A stretch of DNA of 64,000 nt from Gordonia prachuapensis (GTDB lineage Bacteria > Actinomycetota > Actinomycetes > Mycobacteriales > Mycobacteriaceae), in contig NZ_JAZDUE010000014.1 in assembly GCF_036350515.1 (NCBI RefSeq), positions 62,001 to 126,000 on the forward strand, given 5' to 3'. Below the pieces are notes generated by a model. That model was not told where the DNA came from and searched no databases. It saw only the letters and a program-made list of their open reading frames with translations. Made by a program: the position numbers and the translations under genes. This document shows positions 25,319 through 33,652 of the stretch, one piece after another. Every line of letters starts with the position of its first letter. Position 1 is the first letter of the stretch.

Positions 25319-26236
25319 TCAGGCCGCGACCAGCTGTTCACAGCGGGCGGCCAGCTCGCGCCGGTCGACATCGGGGAGCTGCACCTCGTGCACCCTGATG
25401 TGCAGGGTCAGCCCGCGCGCGCCCATCACCCGCCGCAAGGTGTCCAACGGCGAGTCGTCGCCGATCAGACTCGGTGCGGCGGACACGGATCCGTCCGCCG
25501 CGGTGAACGTCAGCCGGACCGGGATGACCGGGACGCCGGCGTCGATGGCCGCCTGGAAGAACGCCGGCCGGAATCGGCCTGCGTCGCGACCGCACCAGGT
25601 GGTGCCCTCGGGGAACACCGCGACCGAACTGTCCTGATGCAGGCGGGCCACCGCGCGCTCGACGGTTCCGGGGAGTGCGCGCAGTGCCGAACGGTCGATC
25701 GTGATGACGCCGAGGCGTCGCGCCAGGCCCGAGATGACCGGCATCGTGGCGACGTCGTCCTTTGCCACCATGTGGGCCGGGCTGACCACCGCCAGCGCGA
25801 AGATGTCGAGGAACGAGATGTGGTTGGCGACGATGAGTCCGCGTGTGCTGCCGGCGAACGGTCGCCGATCCTCGATGCGGACCCGGAGCCCCACAGAGGC
25901 CAGCAGAGCACGCGCCATCCGGCCCAGATACCGACGACGGGCCACCCGCGGCATCACCGCGACGAGCGGCCCGGAAAGGGCGATGAACGCGACCGTCGCC
26001 AGCAGGCCGATCGCCCGCCGGGCCACGAGCGCGGACGCTCGCCACGTGCTCGCAACGTCGTCGGCCGCTCGACAACGGCTGTCGCAACCGCTGCGGGGAT
26101 ACCAGGGGTGCTGTGGCGGATCTGCGAGATGCTCCGCCGCCGGCAGCGGATCGGGAGCCGGAGCCAGAGGCCGCGCCACCGCGGGTGGGACCGTGGGCGG
26201 CGCGTATCCCGGTGTGGCGAGGGCGGTGACTGTCAT
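25319..26236 (-). CDS. PlsC-type lysophospholipid acyltransferase (Rv3026c-like)
   Basis: 305 residues from ATG 26236. A proline-rich N-terminus (1-55), a hydrophobic helix (RAIGLLATVAFIALSGPLVAVM), then the acyltransferase domain with the catalytic HX4D motif in NHISFLDIF and the acyl-acceptor motif FPEGTTW. Members transfer fatty acyl groups to glycerol-phosphate lipids at the membrane. Position before etfA matches M. tuberculosis Rv3026c. An in-frame start further upstream (26299) is not needed. Confidence 0.88.
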   Translation of the reverse strand: MTVTALATPGYAPPTVPPAVARPLAPAPDPLPAAEHLADPPQHPWYPRSGCDSRCRAADDVASTWRASALVARRAIGLLATVAFIALSGPLVAVMPRVARRRYLGRMARALLASVGLRVRIEDRRPFAGSTRGLIVANHISFLDIFALAVVSPAHMVAKDDVATMPVISGLARRLGVITIDRSALRALPGTVERAVARLHQDSSVAVFPEGTTWCGRDAGRFRPAFFQAAIDAGVPVIPVRLTFTAADGSVSAAPSLIGDDSPLDTLRRVMGARGLTLHIRVHEVQLPDVDRRELAARCEQLVAA

Positions 26237-26340
26237 GCCCCGATGACATCTGCCCAGCTCGACACGACAGCCACGACGACGTGACGTGTCGGTTCTCATG
26301 CGGTGAACGTCGGTGATCGCCGCACCGCCCCCGCAGACGC

Positions 26341-26378
26341 CGATGACCCCGGGTGTCGCGAGACACCCGGGGTCATCG
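26341..26378 (-). terminator. Strong hairpin downstream of etfA
   Basis: A perfect 17-bp stem (left arm begins CGATGACCCCGGG) closes a 4-base loop GCGA, 18 bases past the etfA stop. There is no T-tract, as is usual for actinobacterial terminators. It separates etfA from the acyltransferase downstream. Confidence 0.75.
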
Positions 26379-26396
26379 GTGGTGATCAGGCGCGTG

Positions 26397-27353
26397 TCAC
26401 TTGCGCTTCTTGACCTCTTCGGTCAGCTGCGGTGCGACGTTGAACAGGTCGCCGACGACGCCGTAGTCGGCGATCTCGAAGATCGGCGCCTCTTCGTCCT
26501 TGTTGACGGCGACGATCGTCTTCGAGGTCTGCATGCCGGCGCGGTGCTGGATGGCACCGGAGATGCCGAGCGCCACGTAGAGCTGCGGCGACACGGTCTT
26601 GCCGGTCTGGCCGACCTGGAACTGGCCCGGGTAGTAGCCGGAGTCGACCGCCGCGCGGGAGGCACCGACGGCCGCGCCCAGCGAGTCGGCGAGTTCCTCG
26701 ACGACGGAGAACTTGTCGGCGCTGCCGACGCCACGCCCACCGGACACGACGATCGACGCCTCGGTGAGTTCGGGGCGGTCGCCACCGACGTTCGGCTCGA
26801 CCTTGGTGATCTTCACCGCACCCTCGGCCGCGGCCGGGACCTCGACGTCGACGCGCTCGCCGGCGCCGGCCTGGGGAGCCGCCTCGACGCCACCCGGTCG
26901 CACCGAGAAGATCGGGACGTCGCCCTTGGCCTGGGCATCGACGGTGAAGGCGCCACCGAAGATGGAGTGGATGCCGACCCCACCCTCCTGGACGTCGACG
27001 ACGTCGGCGAGCACGCCCGAGCCGAGACGCACGCCCAGACGGCCCGCGATCTCCTTGCCGTCGGCGGTCGCGGCGACCAGGATTCCGGCCGGCGAGGCCT
27101 GCTCGGCGATCGACGACAGCACGTCGACCTGGGGAGTGACCAGGTAGGACCCGGCGTCGTCGGACTCGGCGACGTAGATCTTCTCCGCGCCGGCCTCCTT
27201 GAGGCCGTCGATGATGCCGTCGGCAGTTCCCGGCTTGCCGACGACGACCGCCGACGGGGTGCCGAGAGCGCGGGCGGCGGTGATCAGTTCGCTGGTGACC
27301 TTCTTCAGGGCGCCTTCGGCGTCCTGTTCGGTGAGCACAAGTACTTCAGCCAT
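26397..27353 (-). CDS. etfA: Electron transfer flavoprotein subunit alpha
   Basis: 318 residues. Carries electrons from acyl-CoA dehydrogenases to ETF:quinone oxidoreductase. The C-terminal FAD domain reads SGGRGVGSADKFSVVEELADSLGAAVGASR, then GYYPGQFQVGQTGKTVSPQLY, GISGAIQH and VAVNKDEEAPIFEIADYGVVGD, all standard for EtfA. AGGAG lies 11 bases before the ATG. It follows etfB by 55 bases and forms the etfBA unit (FixAB of M. tuberculosis Rv3029c/Rv3028c). Confidence 0.96.
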   Translation of the reverse strand: MAEVLVLTEQDAEGALKKVTSELITAARALGTPSAVVVGKPGTADGIIDGLKEAGAEKIYVAESDDAGSYLVTPQVDVLSSIAEQASPAGILVAATADGKEIAGRLGVRLGSGVLADVVDVQEGGVGIHSIFGGAFTVDAQAKGDVPIFSVRPGGVEAAPQAGAGERVDVEVPAAAEGAVKITKVEPNVGGDRPELTEASIVVSGGRGVGSADKFSVVEELADSLGAAVGASRAAVDSGYYPGQFQVGQTGKTVSPQLYVALGISGAIQHRAGMQTSKTIVAVNKDEEAPIFEIADYGVVGDLFNVAPQLTEEVKKRK

Positions 27354-27408
27354 GTTCTTCTATCTCCTGAATGTCTATCTTCGCCAGTGGTCAGTCAGTG
27401 CCCGCGGA

Positions 27409-28194
27409 CTAGATGATCTTCTGCGAGACCAGGTACTCGGCGACCTTGGTACCGCCGTCGCCCTCGTCGCTGACACGCTCACCTGCGGTCTTCGGCGGCT
27501 TGGGCGCCGAGGAGGTCACCTGGCTGCCGGCGTTCTCGAGGCCCACGTCACTGGCCTCGACGTCGATCTCGGCCAGGGTGACGACCTGAACTTCCTTCTT
27601 CTTCGCGGCCATGATGCCCTTGAAGGACGGGAAGCGCGGCTCGTTGATCTTCTCGTTGACGCTCACGATGGCCGGCAGCTGCGCCTCGATGTGGAAGATG
27701 CCGTCGTCGGTCTCGCGCTCGCCCTTGAGGGTCTCGCCCTCCAGTGTCAGCTTGCGCAGATGGGTGAGGTGCGGGAGTTCCAGGTACTCGGCGATCATCG
27801 CCGGGATCGCGCCGACGCGGCCGTCGGTGGCCTCGTTGCCGGCGATCACCAGCTCGACGCCCTCGACCGTGCCCAGCGCGCGGGCGAGCACGTAGGCGGT
27901 CTGAACGGCGTCGGAGCCGTGCATCTGGTCGTCCTTGATGTGGATGGCCTTGTCGGCGCCCATCGACAGCGCCTTGCGGATGGCCTCGGTGGCCCGCTCG
28001 GGCCCGGCGGTCAGCACGGTGACCTCGCCGCCCTCGGCCTCCTTGATCTTCAGGGCCTCCTCGACCGCGCGCTCGTTGATCTCGTCGAGAACGGCGTCGG
28101 CGGCCTCGCGGTCCAGGGTGTAGTCACCCTCGGTCAGCTTGCGCTCGGACCACGTGTCAGGAACCTGCTTGATCAGAACGACAATGTTTGTCAT
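27409..28194 (-). CDS. etfB: Electron transfer flavoprotein subunit beta
   Basis: 261 residues from ATG 28194. Begins NIVVLIKQVPDTWSERKL, the EtfB signature, with GPERATEAIRKALSMGADKAIHI and VIAGNEATDGRVGAIPAMIAEYL (AMP-binding region). Pairs with EtfA in beta-oxidation electron transfer. GGAGG is 13 bases upstream. A strong inverted repeat lies 33 bases upstream of the start and may control both genes. Confidence 0.95.
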   Translation of the reverse strand: MTNIVVLIKQVPDTWSERKLTEGDYTLDREAADAVLDEINERAVEEALKIKEAEGGEVTVLTAGPERATEAIRKALSMGADKAIHIKDDQMHGSDAVQTAYVLARALGTVEGVELVIAGNEATDGRVGAIPAMIAEYLELPHLTHLRKLTLEGETLKGERETDDGIFHIEAQLPAIVSVNEKINEPRFPSFKGIMAAKKKEVQVVTLAEIDVEASDVGLENAGSQVTSSAPKPPKTAGERVSDEGDGGTKVAEYLVSQKII

Positions 28195-28226
28195 GGGTCT
28201 GCGTCGACCTCCTGCGTCGGTTTCTC

Positions 28227-28250
28227 CCACCTTACTGCCCAGTAAGTTGG
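28227..28250. promoter_or_regulatory. Inverted repeat upstream of etfB, likely repressor operator
   Basis: Two 11-base arms (CCACCTTACTG and CAGTAAGTTGG) around a 2-base centre are complementary at 10 of 11 positions; the inner 7 bases of each arm are perfect. It sits 33 bases before the etfB ATG. TTAC...GTAA dyads of this size are typical of TetR-family regulators of fatty-acid metabolism. The regulator is not known. Confidence 0.6.
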
Positions 28251-28407
28251 ATTCGGTCTCCCCTACTTTAGCGCTTGCTCGGTCGGCTCTGAACATCGAC
28301 TACCTCACATAACGGGCACGCCGATCGATCGTCGCGGTCGCCGGCGACGAGCGGTCCGCGCGAACATCGCGGATCGGCGTCCGACCCGACCCACTACTGT
28401 CGTGGGG

Positions 28408-29175
28408 ATGACCGAGTCCCACGAGACCCTGGCGCTGACCGGCGAACGAACCGTCCCCGGACTTCCGGAGGAGAACTACTGGTTCCGCCGCCACGAGGTC
28501 GCCTACGCCCACATTCTCGACCGGTGTGCCGGGCGGGAGGTACTCGAGGCCGGCTCGGGTGAGGGATACGGTGCCGCGATGCTCGCCGAGGTGGCGCGGT
28601 CGGTCGTCTGCGTGGACTACGACGAGTCGGCGGTGGAGCACACCCGTCGCCGCTATCCGGAGCTGATCGTGCACCGGGCCAACCTCATCGATCTCCCGCT
28701 CGAGGACGAATCGGTGGACGTGGTCGTGAATTTTCAGGTGATCGAACACCTCTGGGATCAATCAGGATTCATCGCCGAATGCCGACGCGTAATGCGCCCC
28801 GGCGGCAGGCTCCTGATCTCGACGCCCAACCGCATCACCTTCTCGCCTGGCCGCGACACCCCGCTCAACCCCTTCCACACGCGTGAACTCGACGCCGGCG
28901 AGCTGAGCGAGCTGCTCACCGACGGCGGGTTGCACGTGGAATCGACGTGCGGCATCTACCACGCCGAGAGCCTGCAGGCGCTCGATGCCAAGTGGGGCGG
29001 ATCGATCATCGACGCGCAGATCGTGCGAGCCCTCGCCGGTGAACCGTGGCCGACCGACCTCGCCGCCGATGTGGCCCGAATCGCGGTCGGCGACTTCGAG
29101 ATCCGTGACGCACAGGAGGCGGACACCGACATCGACGCGAGCCTGGACCTCCTCACCTTCGCCCGCCGACCGTGA
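28408..29175 (+). CDS. SAM-dependent methyltransferase (Rv3030-like)
   Basis: 255 residues from ATG 28408 (GTG 28402 possible). Class I fold with motif I EVLEAGSGEGYGAAML, the acidic residue in VCVDYDESAVE, and VVNFQVIEHLWD before RVMRPGGRLLISTPN. It is the first gene of the cluster that in M. tuberculosis (Rv3030-Rv3032) serves the synthesis of 6-O-methylglucosyl lipopolysaccharide, so sugar O-methylation is the expected job. Stop and GH57 start overlap (GTGA). Confidence 0.86.
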   Translation: MTESHETLALTGERTVPGLPEENYWFRRHEVAYAHILDRCAGREVLEAGSGEGYGAAMLAEVARSVVCVDYDESAVEHTRRRYPELIVHRANLIDLPLEDESVDVVVNFQVIEHLWDQSGFIAECRRVMRPGGRLLISTPNRITFSPGRDTPLNPFHTRELDAGELSELLTDGGLHVESTCGIYHAESLQALDAKWGGSIIDAQIVRALAGEPWPTDLAADVARIAVGDFEIRDAQEADTDIDASLDLLTFARRP

Positions 29176-30746
29176 ACACCCCGACACCGACGGTGCCCGG
29201 CCAGTTCACCATCGTCCTGCACTCCCATCTGCCGTGGCTGGCCAACCACGGGCGGTGGCCGGTCGGCGAAGAGTGGCTCTACCAATCGTGGGCCGACTCG
29301 TATCTCCGCGTCGTCGCGATGCTGCGGCGCCTCGCCGAGGACGGCGCCAAAGATCAGCTCTCCCTCGGGGTCACCCCCGTGCTGGCCGCCCAACTCGACG
29401 ACCCCCACTGCGCCGCGTCGATGTACGAATGGCTCGCGGACTGGCAGCTTCGCGCGACCGACGCGGCTGCCGCGCCGGACCCGACGCGCCGCGAGCTGGG
29501 AGTTCGTGAGTTCCGGAACGCGGCGGCGGCGATCGCCGACTTCGAGATGCATTGGCGTCACGGCGCGAGCCCGCAGATCCGGAGCCTCGCGTCGGACGGG
29601 GTGATGGAGATCCTGGGCGGTCCGCTCGCCCACCCGTTCGCGCCCCTGCTCGACCCGAGGCTGCGGCAGTTCTCCCTGCGCGAAGGCCTCGCCGACGCTC
29701 GGGACCGGTGGGCGCGAAAGCCGACGGGCATCTGGGCACCCGAGTGCGCTTTCGCGCCGGGGATGGAACTCGACTATGCGACGAACGGCGTCGAGCACTT
29801 CATGGTCGACGGCCCGACACTGCGCGGCGACACCGCGCTCGGCCGACCGGTCGGCGACACCGATGTCGTCGCGTTCGGGCGGGATCTGACCATCAGCTAC
29901 CGGGTGTGGTCTCCGAAGTCCGGCTACCCGGGGCACCCGATGTACCGCGATTTCCACACCTACGACCACCTCACCGGCCTCAAACCGGCACGCGTCACCG
30001 GCCGATCCGTCTCGTCGGCGGACAAGAAGCCCTATGACCCGGAGCGCGCGGACCGCGTGATCGACAGGCACGTGGACGATTTCGTCGACCACGTGCGACG
30101 ACGACTCGTCGGCGAGTCGGAGCGGATCGGCCGGCCGGCACTCGTGGTGGCCGCGTTCGACACCGAGTTGTTCGGCCACTGGTGGCACGAGGGTCCGATA
30201 TGGCTGGAGCGGGTGCTGCGCCGGCTGCCCGAGGCCGGGATCCGCGTCGGAACACTCGCAACCGCCCGGCGCGACGGGTACGTCGGCTCCCCTGTCGACC
30301 TCCCCGCGTCGTCGTGGGGTTCCGGCAAGGACTGGCGGGTCTGGAACGGGCCGCAGGTCGAGCACCTGGTGCGGCTGAACGCCGAGGTCACCGAGACGGC
30401 GCTCGAGGCGGTCAACAAACTGATCGAACCGGCCGGTCCGCGCCACCCCAGCGGATATCGCGGCGGGCGCAATCGCGTCGCCGACCAGATCGTCCGGGAA
30501 ACACTCCTGACGGTGTCGTCGGACTGGCCGTTCATGGTCTCCAAGGACACCGCGGCGCACTACGCTGTCGAGCGTGCGCACAAACATGCGCATGCGACCC
30601 GCGAGATCTGCGACGCTGCACTGCGCGGTCGGGTGGGACCGGCCGAGAGGCTGGCCCACAACTGGTCACAGGCCGACAACCTGTTCGCAGGTCTGGACGC
30701 GCGGCGGCTCCACACCGCCGCCCTACCGAGCGACACCGGCAGTTGA
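29172..30746 (+). CDS. GH57 1,4-alpha-glucan branching enzyme (Rv3031-like)
   Basis: 524 residues, close to the 526 of M. tuberculosis Rv3031. The GH57 barrel begins GQFTIVLHSHLPWLANHG. The catalytic nucleophile is E191 (GIWAPECAFAPG) and the acid/base D330 (AAFDTELFGHWWHEG). The C-terminal helical domain follows. It transfers alpha-1,4-glucan segments into alpha-1,6 branches in methylglucose lipopolysaccharide or glycogen-like chains. The GTG start is coupled to the upstream methyltransferase. Confidence 0.93.
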   Translation: MNTPTPTVPGQFTIVLHSHLPWLANHGRWPVGEEWLYQSWADSYLRVVAMLRRLAEDGAKDQLSLGVTPVLAAQLDDPHCAASMYEWLADWQLRATDAAAAPDPTRRELGVREFRNAAAAIADFEMHWRHGASPQIRSLASDGVMEILGGPLAHPFAPLLDPRLRQFSLREGLADARDRWARKPTGIWAPECAFAPGMELDYATNGVEHFMVDGPTLRGDTALGRPVGDTDVVAFGRDLTISYRVWSPKSGYPGHPMYRDFHTYDHLTGLKPARVTGRSVSSADKKPYDPERADRVIDRHVDDFVDHVRRRLVGESERIGRPALVVAAFDTELFGHWWHEGPIWLERVLRRLPEAGIRVGTLATARRDGYVGSPVDLPASSWGSGKDWRVWNGPQVEHLVRLNAEVTETALEAVNKLIEPAGPRHPSGYRGGRNRVADQIVRETLLTVSSDWPFMVSKDTAAHYAVERAHKHAHATREICDAALRGRVGPAERLAHNWSQADNLFAGLDARRLHTAALPSDTGS

Positions 30747-30765
30747 GCGCGATGGGGGATGGCTG

Positions 30766-32043
30766 ATGAGGGTGCTGATCGTCTCGTGGGAGTACCCACC
30801 GGTGGTGGTCGGCGGCCTGGGCCGACACGTCCATCACCTGACCACCGAACTCGCCGCGCAGGGCCACGACATCGTCGTCCTCACCCGGCGGGCGACGGGT
30901 ACCGACGCTGTCAGCCATCCGACCACGGACACGCGGCGCGAGGGCGTCCGGATCATCGCCGCCGCCGAGGATCCACCCGAGTTCGAGTTCGGCCGCGACA
31001 TGATGGCATGGACACTGGCGATGGGCCACTCGTTGATCCGGTCGGCGCTGAGATCATTGGGCGGACAACGTGACCCGGCATCGGGGCCGCCGTGGGAACC
31101 CGATGTGGTCCACGCCCACGACTGGCTCGTCGCCCACCCGGCGATCGCACTCGCGGAGTTCTTCGACGTACCCCTCGTGTCCACCATCCACGCCACCGAG
31201 GCAGGCCGGCACAGCGGCTGGGTCAGCGGTCCCACCAACCGGCAGGTGCACTCGGTGGAATGGTGGCTGGCGCACGAATCCGATTCGCTCATCACGTGTT
31301 CGGCATCGATGCGCGACGAGGTCACCCAGCTCTTCGGCCCGGAGATCTCCGACGTGTCGGTCATCCACAACGGCATCGACATCCGCACGTGGCCGTTCGC
31401 CCCCCGCCCCGCGAGATCGGGCCGACCACCCGAACTGCTGTTCGCCGGCCGGCTCGAGTACGAGAAGGGCATCCAGGATCTGATCGCCGCCCTCCCACGC
31501 ATCCGCCGCAGCCACCCCGGAACGACGCTCACCATCGCGGGTGACGGCACCCAGCAGGAGTGGTTGCTCGACGAGGCCCGCCGCCATCGGGTCGCGAAAT
31601 CCGTCCGGTTCCTCGGCGCCCTCGGCCACGACGACCTGGTGGCGCTCATGCATCGCTGCGACGCGATCGTGCTCCCCAGCCGCTACGAACCCTTCGGCAT
31701 CGTCGCACTGGAAGCGGCCGCGACCGGCATCCCGCTGATCGTGTCCACCGCGGGCGGCCTCGGTGAGGCGGTGTCCGACCCGACGACCGGCCTCACCTTC
31801 TCCCCCGGCGACGTCGCCGGACTCGCCGACGCCGTCCGAACCGGACTGGGCGACCCGGCGGCCGCCGCCGTCCGCGCCCGACGCGCCCGGGAGCGACTCA
31901 CGGTCGACTTCTCGTGGACGGAGGTCGCCGACCGCACCGCGGCCGTGTACCTCGCTGCCAAACGGCGGGTCCGTCATCCCGTCGGCCGACCGCAGATTCC
32001 GGAACGCCCGTTGCCCGAGCGGGATCCGGCACAATCGGTGTAG
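30766..32043 (+). CDS. GT4 alpha-glucosyltransferase (Rv3032-like)
   Basis: 425 residues. The GT-B fold starts RVLIVSWEYPPVVVGGLGRHVHHLT, continues with VVHAHDWLVAHPA, and the C-terminal donor domain has LLFAGRLEYEKGIQDLI and the EX7E motif in SRYEPFGIVALEAAATG. It resembles glycogen synthase/Rv3032, which extends alpha-1,4-glucan chains in methylglucose lipopolysaccharide synthesis. GGGGGATGG precedes the ATG, 19 bases after the branching enzyme. Probably one operon of three genes. Confidence 0.92.
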   Translation: MRVLIVSWEYPPVVVGGLGRHVHHLTTELAAQGHDIVVLTRRATGTDAVSHPTTDTRREGVRIIAAAEDPPEFEFGRDMMAWTLAMGHSLIRSALRSLGGQRDPASGPPWEPDVVHAHDWLVAHPAIALAEFFDVPLVSTIHATEAGRHSGWVSGPTNRQVHSVEWWLAHESDSLITCSASMRDEVTQLFGPEISDVSVIHNGIDIRTWPFAPRPARSGRPPELLFAGRLEYEKGIQDLIAALPRIRRSHPGTTLTIAGDGTQQEWLLDEARRHRVAKSVRFLGALGHDDLVALMHRCDAIVLPSRYEPFGIVALEAAATGIPLIVSTAGGLGEAVSDPTTGLTFSPGDVAGLADAVRTGLGDPAAAAVRARRARERLTVDFSWTEVADRTAAVYLAAKRRVRHPVGRPQIPERPLPERDPAQSV

Positions 32044-32050
32044 CGCCCGA

Positions 32051-32094
32051 GAAACCGAACAGGCCAGAAACCGAACAGGCCGGAAGCCGAGCAG
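32051..32094 (+). repeat. 16-bp tandem repeat (2.75 copies)
   Basis: Units GAAACCGAACAGGCCA, GAAACCGAACAGGCCG and a degenerate GAAGCCGAGCAG start at 32051, 32067 and 32083. The array fills the gap between the glycosyltransferase stop and the ribosome site of the AIM24 gene. No hairpin is evident. Confidence 0.7.
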
Positions 32095-32104
32095 AGGAGA
32101 CGTT

Positions 32105-32773
32105 GTGCGCAGCCCCATCTTCGATCAGGTCAACCAGGAGAAGCAGAGCTCCGCGCGGTGGACGATGCAGTCGAGCAAGATGCTGCGCGTCGGATTCGGT
32201 CCCGAAGCCCTCGCGGCGAAGGGGGCGATGGTCGCCTATCAGGGGCAGTTCGACTTCGCCCACGAAGGCTCCGGCTCGGTCTCGAACTTCCTGAAGAAGG
32301 CGGTCACCAACGAGGGCGGCCAGTTGATGCGGGTCCGCGGGCAGGGTGAGGTGTTCTTCGCCAAGGCCAACAGCGACGTGTTCACGATCGACCTGGAAGG
32401 CGACGCGATCACCATCAACACGGCCAGCCTGCTGGCCTTCGACGCCTCGCTCGACTGGAAGATCACCTCGATCGGCAACGCCGGGATGCTCGCCGGCGGG
32501 CTGTTCAACCTGACCCTGTCCGGCCAGGGCACCGTCGGGATCGCCAGCGACGGCCCGCCGATGATCCTGGACTGCTCGGTGCAACCCACCTTCGTCGACC
32601 CCCAGGCGGCCGTGTGCTGGTCGGCCAACCTCACCCCGGGGGTCAAGAACGATTTCAAGATGGGATCCCTCATCGGCCGCGGTTCGGGCGAGTCGTTCCA
32701 ACTGGCGTTCCACGGTCCGGGATTCGTCGTCGTACAACCGAGCGAGGGAGTCGCCGCCGCGGCGACCCGCTGA
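32105..32773 (+). CDS. AIM24-family protein
   Basis: 222 residues from GTG 32105, with GAGGAG upstream. The whole protein is an AIM24/TRAP-like beta fold: LRVGFGPEALAAKGAMVAYQGQFDFAHEG, then QLMRVRGQGEVFFA, a hydrophobic core and FQLAFHGPGFVVVQPSEG. The bacterial function is unknown; yeast Aim24 shapes mitochondrial inner membranes. It is inserted between the Rv3032-like glycosyltransferase and the Rv3034c-like acyltransferase and lies 61 bases after the former, so it may be co-transcribed. Confidence 0.88.
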   Translation: MRSPIFDQVNQEKQSSARWTMQSSKMLRVGFGPEALAAKGAMVAYQGQFDFAHEGSGSVSNFLKKAVTNEGGQLMRVRGQGEVFFAKANSDVFTIDLEGDAITINTASLLAFDASLDWKITSIGNAGMLAGGLFNLTLSGQGTVGIASDGPPMILDCSVQPTFVDPQAAVCWSANLTPGVKNDFKMGSLIGRGSGESFQLAFHGPGFVVVQPSEGVAAAATR

Positions 32774-32789
32774 CCGGGGATCGCGCGAG

Positions 32790-33554
32790 TCAGGGTTCGC
32801 GCGGCCCGGTGCCCCTGCGCGATTCGGCCTTCTTGCGCTCGATGTCGGCGAGGGCACGTTCGAGTTCGGCGCGCTCTTCCGCGTTGTGCGCCCAGTCGTC
32901 CTTGCGGTTCTTGACGACCCGGGCGGGTGCGCCCACCGCGATCGAGTAATCCGGGATCACGCCACGCACCACCGCATGCGAGCCGAGCACGCAGCCGCGT
33001 CCGACGATCGTGTTGCGCAACACCGACACCTTGGCCGCGATCCAGGTGTCCGGGCCGATGCGCACGGGCCCCTTGACGATGCCCTGGTCCTTGATCGGCA
33101 GCGTGATGTCGTCCATCTTGTGGTCGAAGTCGCAGATGTAGCACCAGTCGGCGACGAGCGTCGATCCGCCGATCTCGAGGTCGAGGTAGGAGTTCACGAC
33201 GTTGTTGCACCCGAACACGGTCTTGTCGCCGATCCGCAGGCTGCCCTCGTGACAGCGGATCGAGTTCCCGTCGCCGATGTGGACCCACCGGCCGATCTCG
33301 AGCCGCGACATCTGCGGCGTCGCGTGGATCTCGACGTTGCGTCCGAGGAAGACCATGCCACGCAACACGATGTGCGGGTTCGCCATCCGGAATCGGGCCA
33401 GCCGGTAATAACGCACCAGATACCACGGGGTGTATGCCCGATTGCGCAGTACCCACCGCAGCGAGTCACGGGTGAGGAACCGGGCCTGCGCCGGATCGCG
33501 TCGACGGCCCGCACGCCATCGGGAGCGGTACGAGGCGTTCCACATCGTGGTCAT
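32790..33554 (-). CDS. Left-handed beta-helix acyltransferase (Rv3034c-like)
   Basis: 254 residues from ATG 33554. Hexapeptide repeats run from about residue 70 to 200 (IVLRGMVFLGRNVEIH, LEIGRWVHIGDG, VSVLRNTIVGRGCVLGSHAVVRGVIPDYSIAVGAPA), the pattern of WbbJ/maltose O-acetyltransferases. The tail is a charged helix. The Rv3034c position suggests O-acylation of the methylglucose polymer; direct evidence is not in the sequence. Convergent with AIM24. Confidence 0.88.
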   Translation of the reverse strand: MTTMWNASYRSRWRAGRRRDPAQARFLTRDSLRWVLRNRAYTPWYLVRYYRLARFRMANPHIVLRGMVFLGRNVEIHATPQMSRLEIGRWVHIGDGNSIRCHEGSLRIGDKTVFGCNNVVNSYLDLEIGGSTLVADWCYICDFDHKMDDITLPIKDQGIVKGPVRIGPDTWIAAKVSVLRNTIVGRGCVLGSHAVVRGVIPDYSIAVGAPARVVKNRKDDWAHNAEERAELERALADIERKKAESRRGTGPREP

Positions 33555-33652
33555 GACGACAAACCCTAATCGAGTCGAATTCGCCCCCACGTTAGGCTCT
33601 GAGACTGGCACGTCGACCGACGGGGTGCACCGCGACCAGAACAGGAGCGCCG

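Noticed and set aside
26313..27416. 367-residue open frame opposite etfA
   Set aside because: Shadow of a clear etfA gene; composition is Gly/Asp/Arg-rich and no family is seen.
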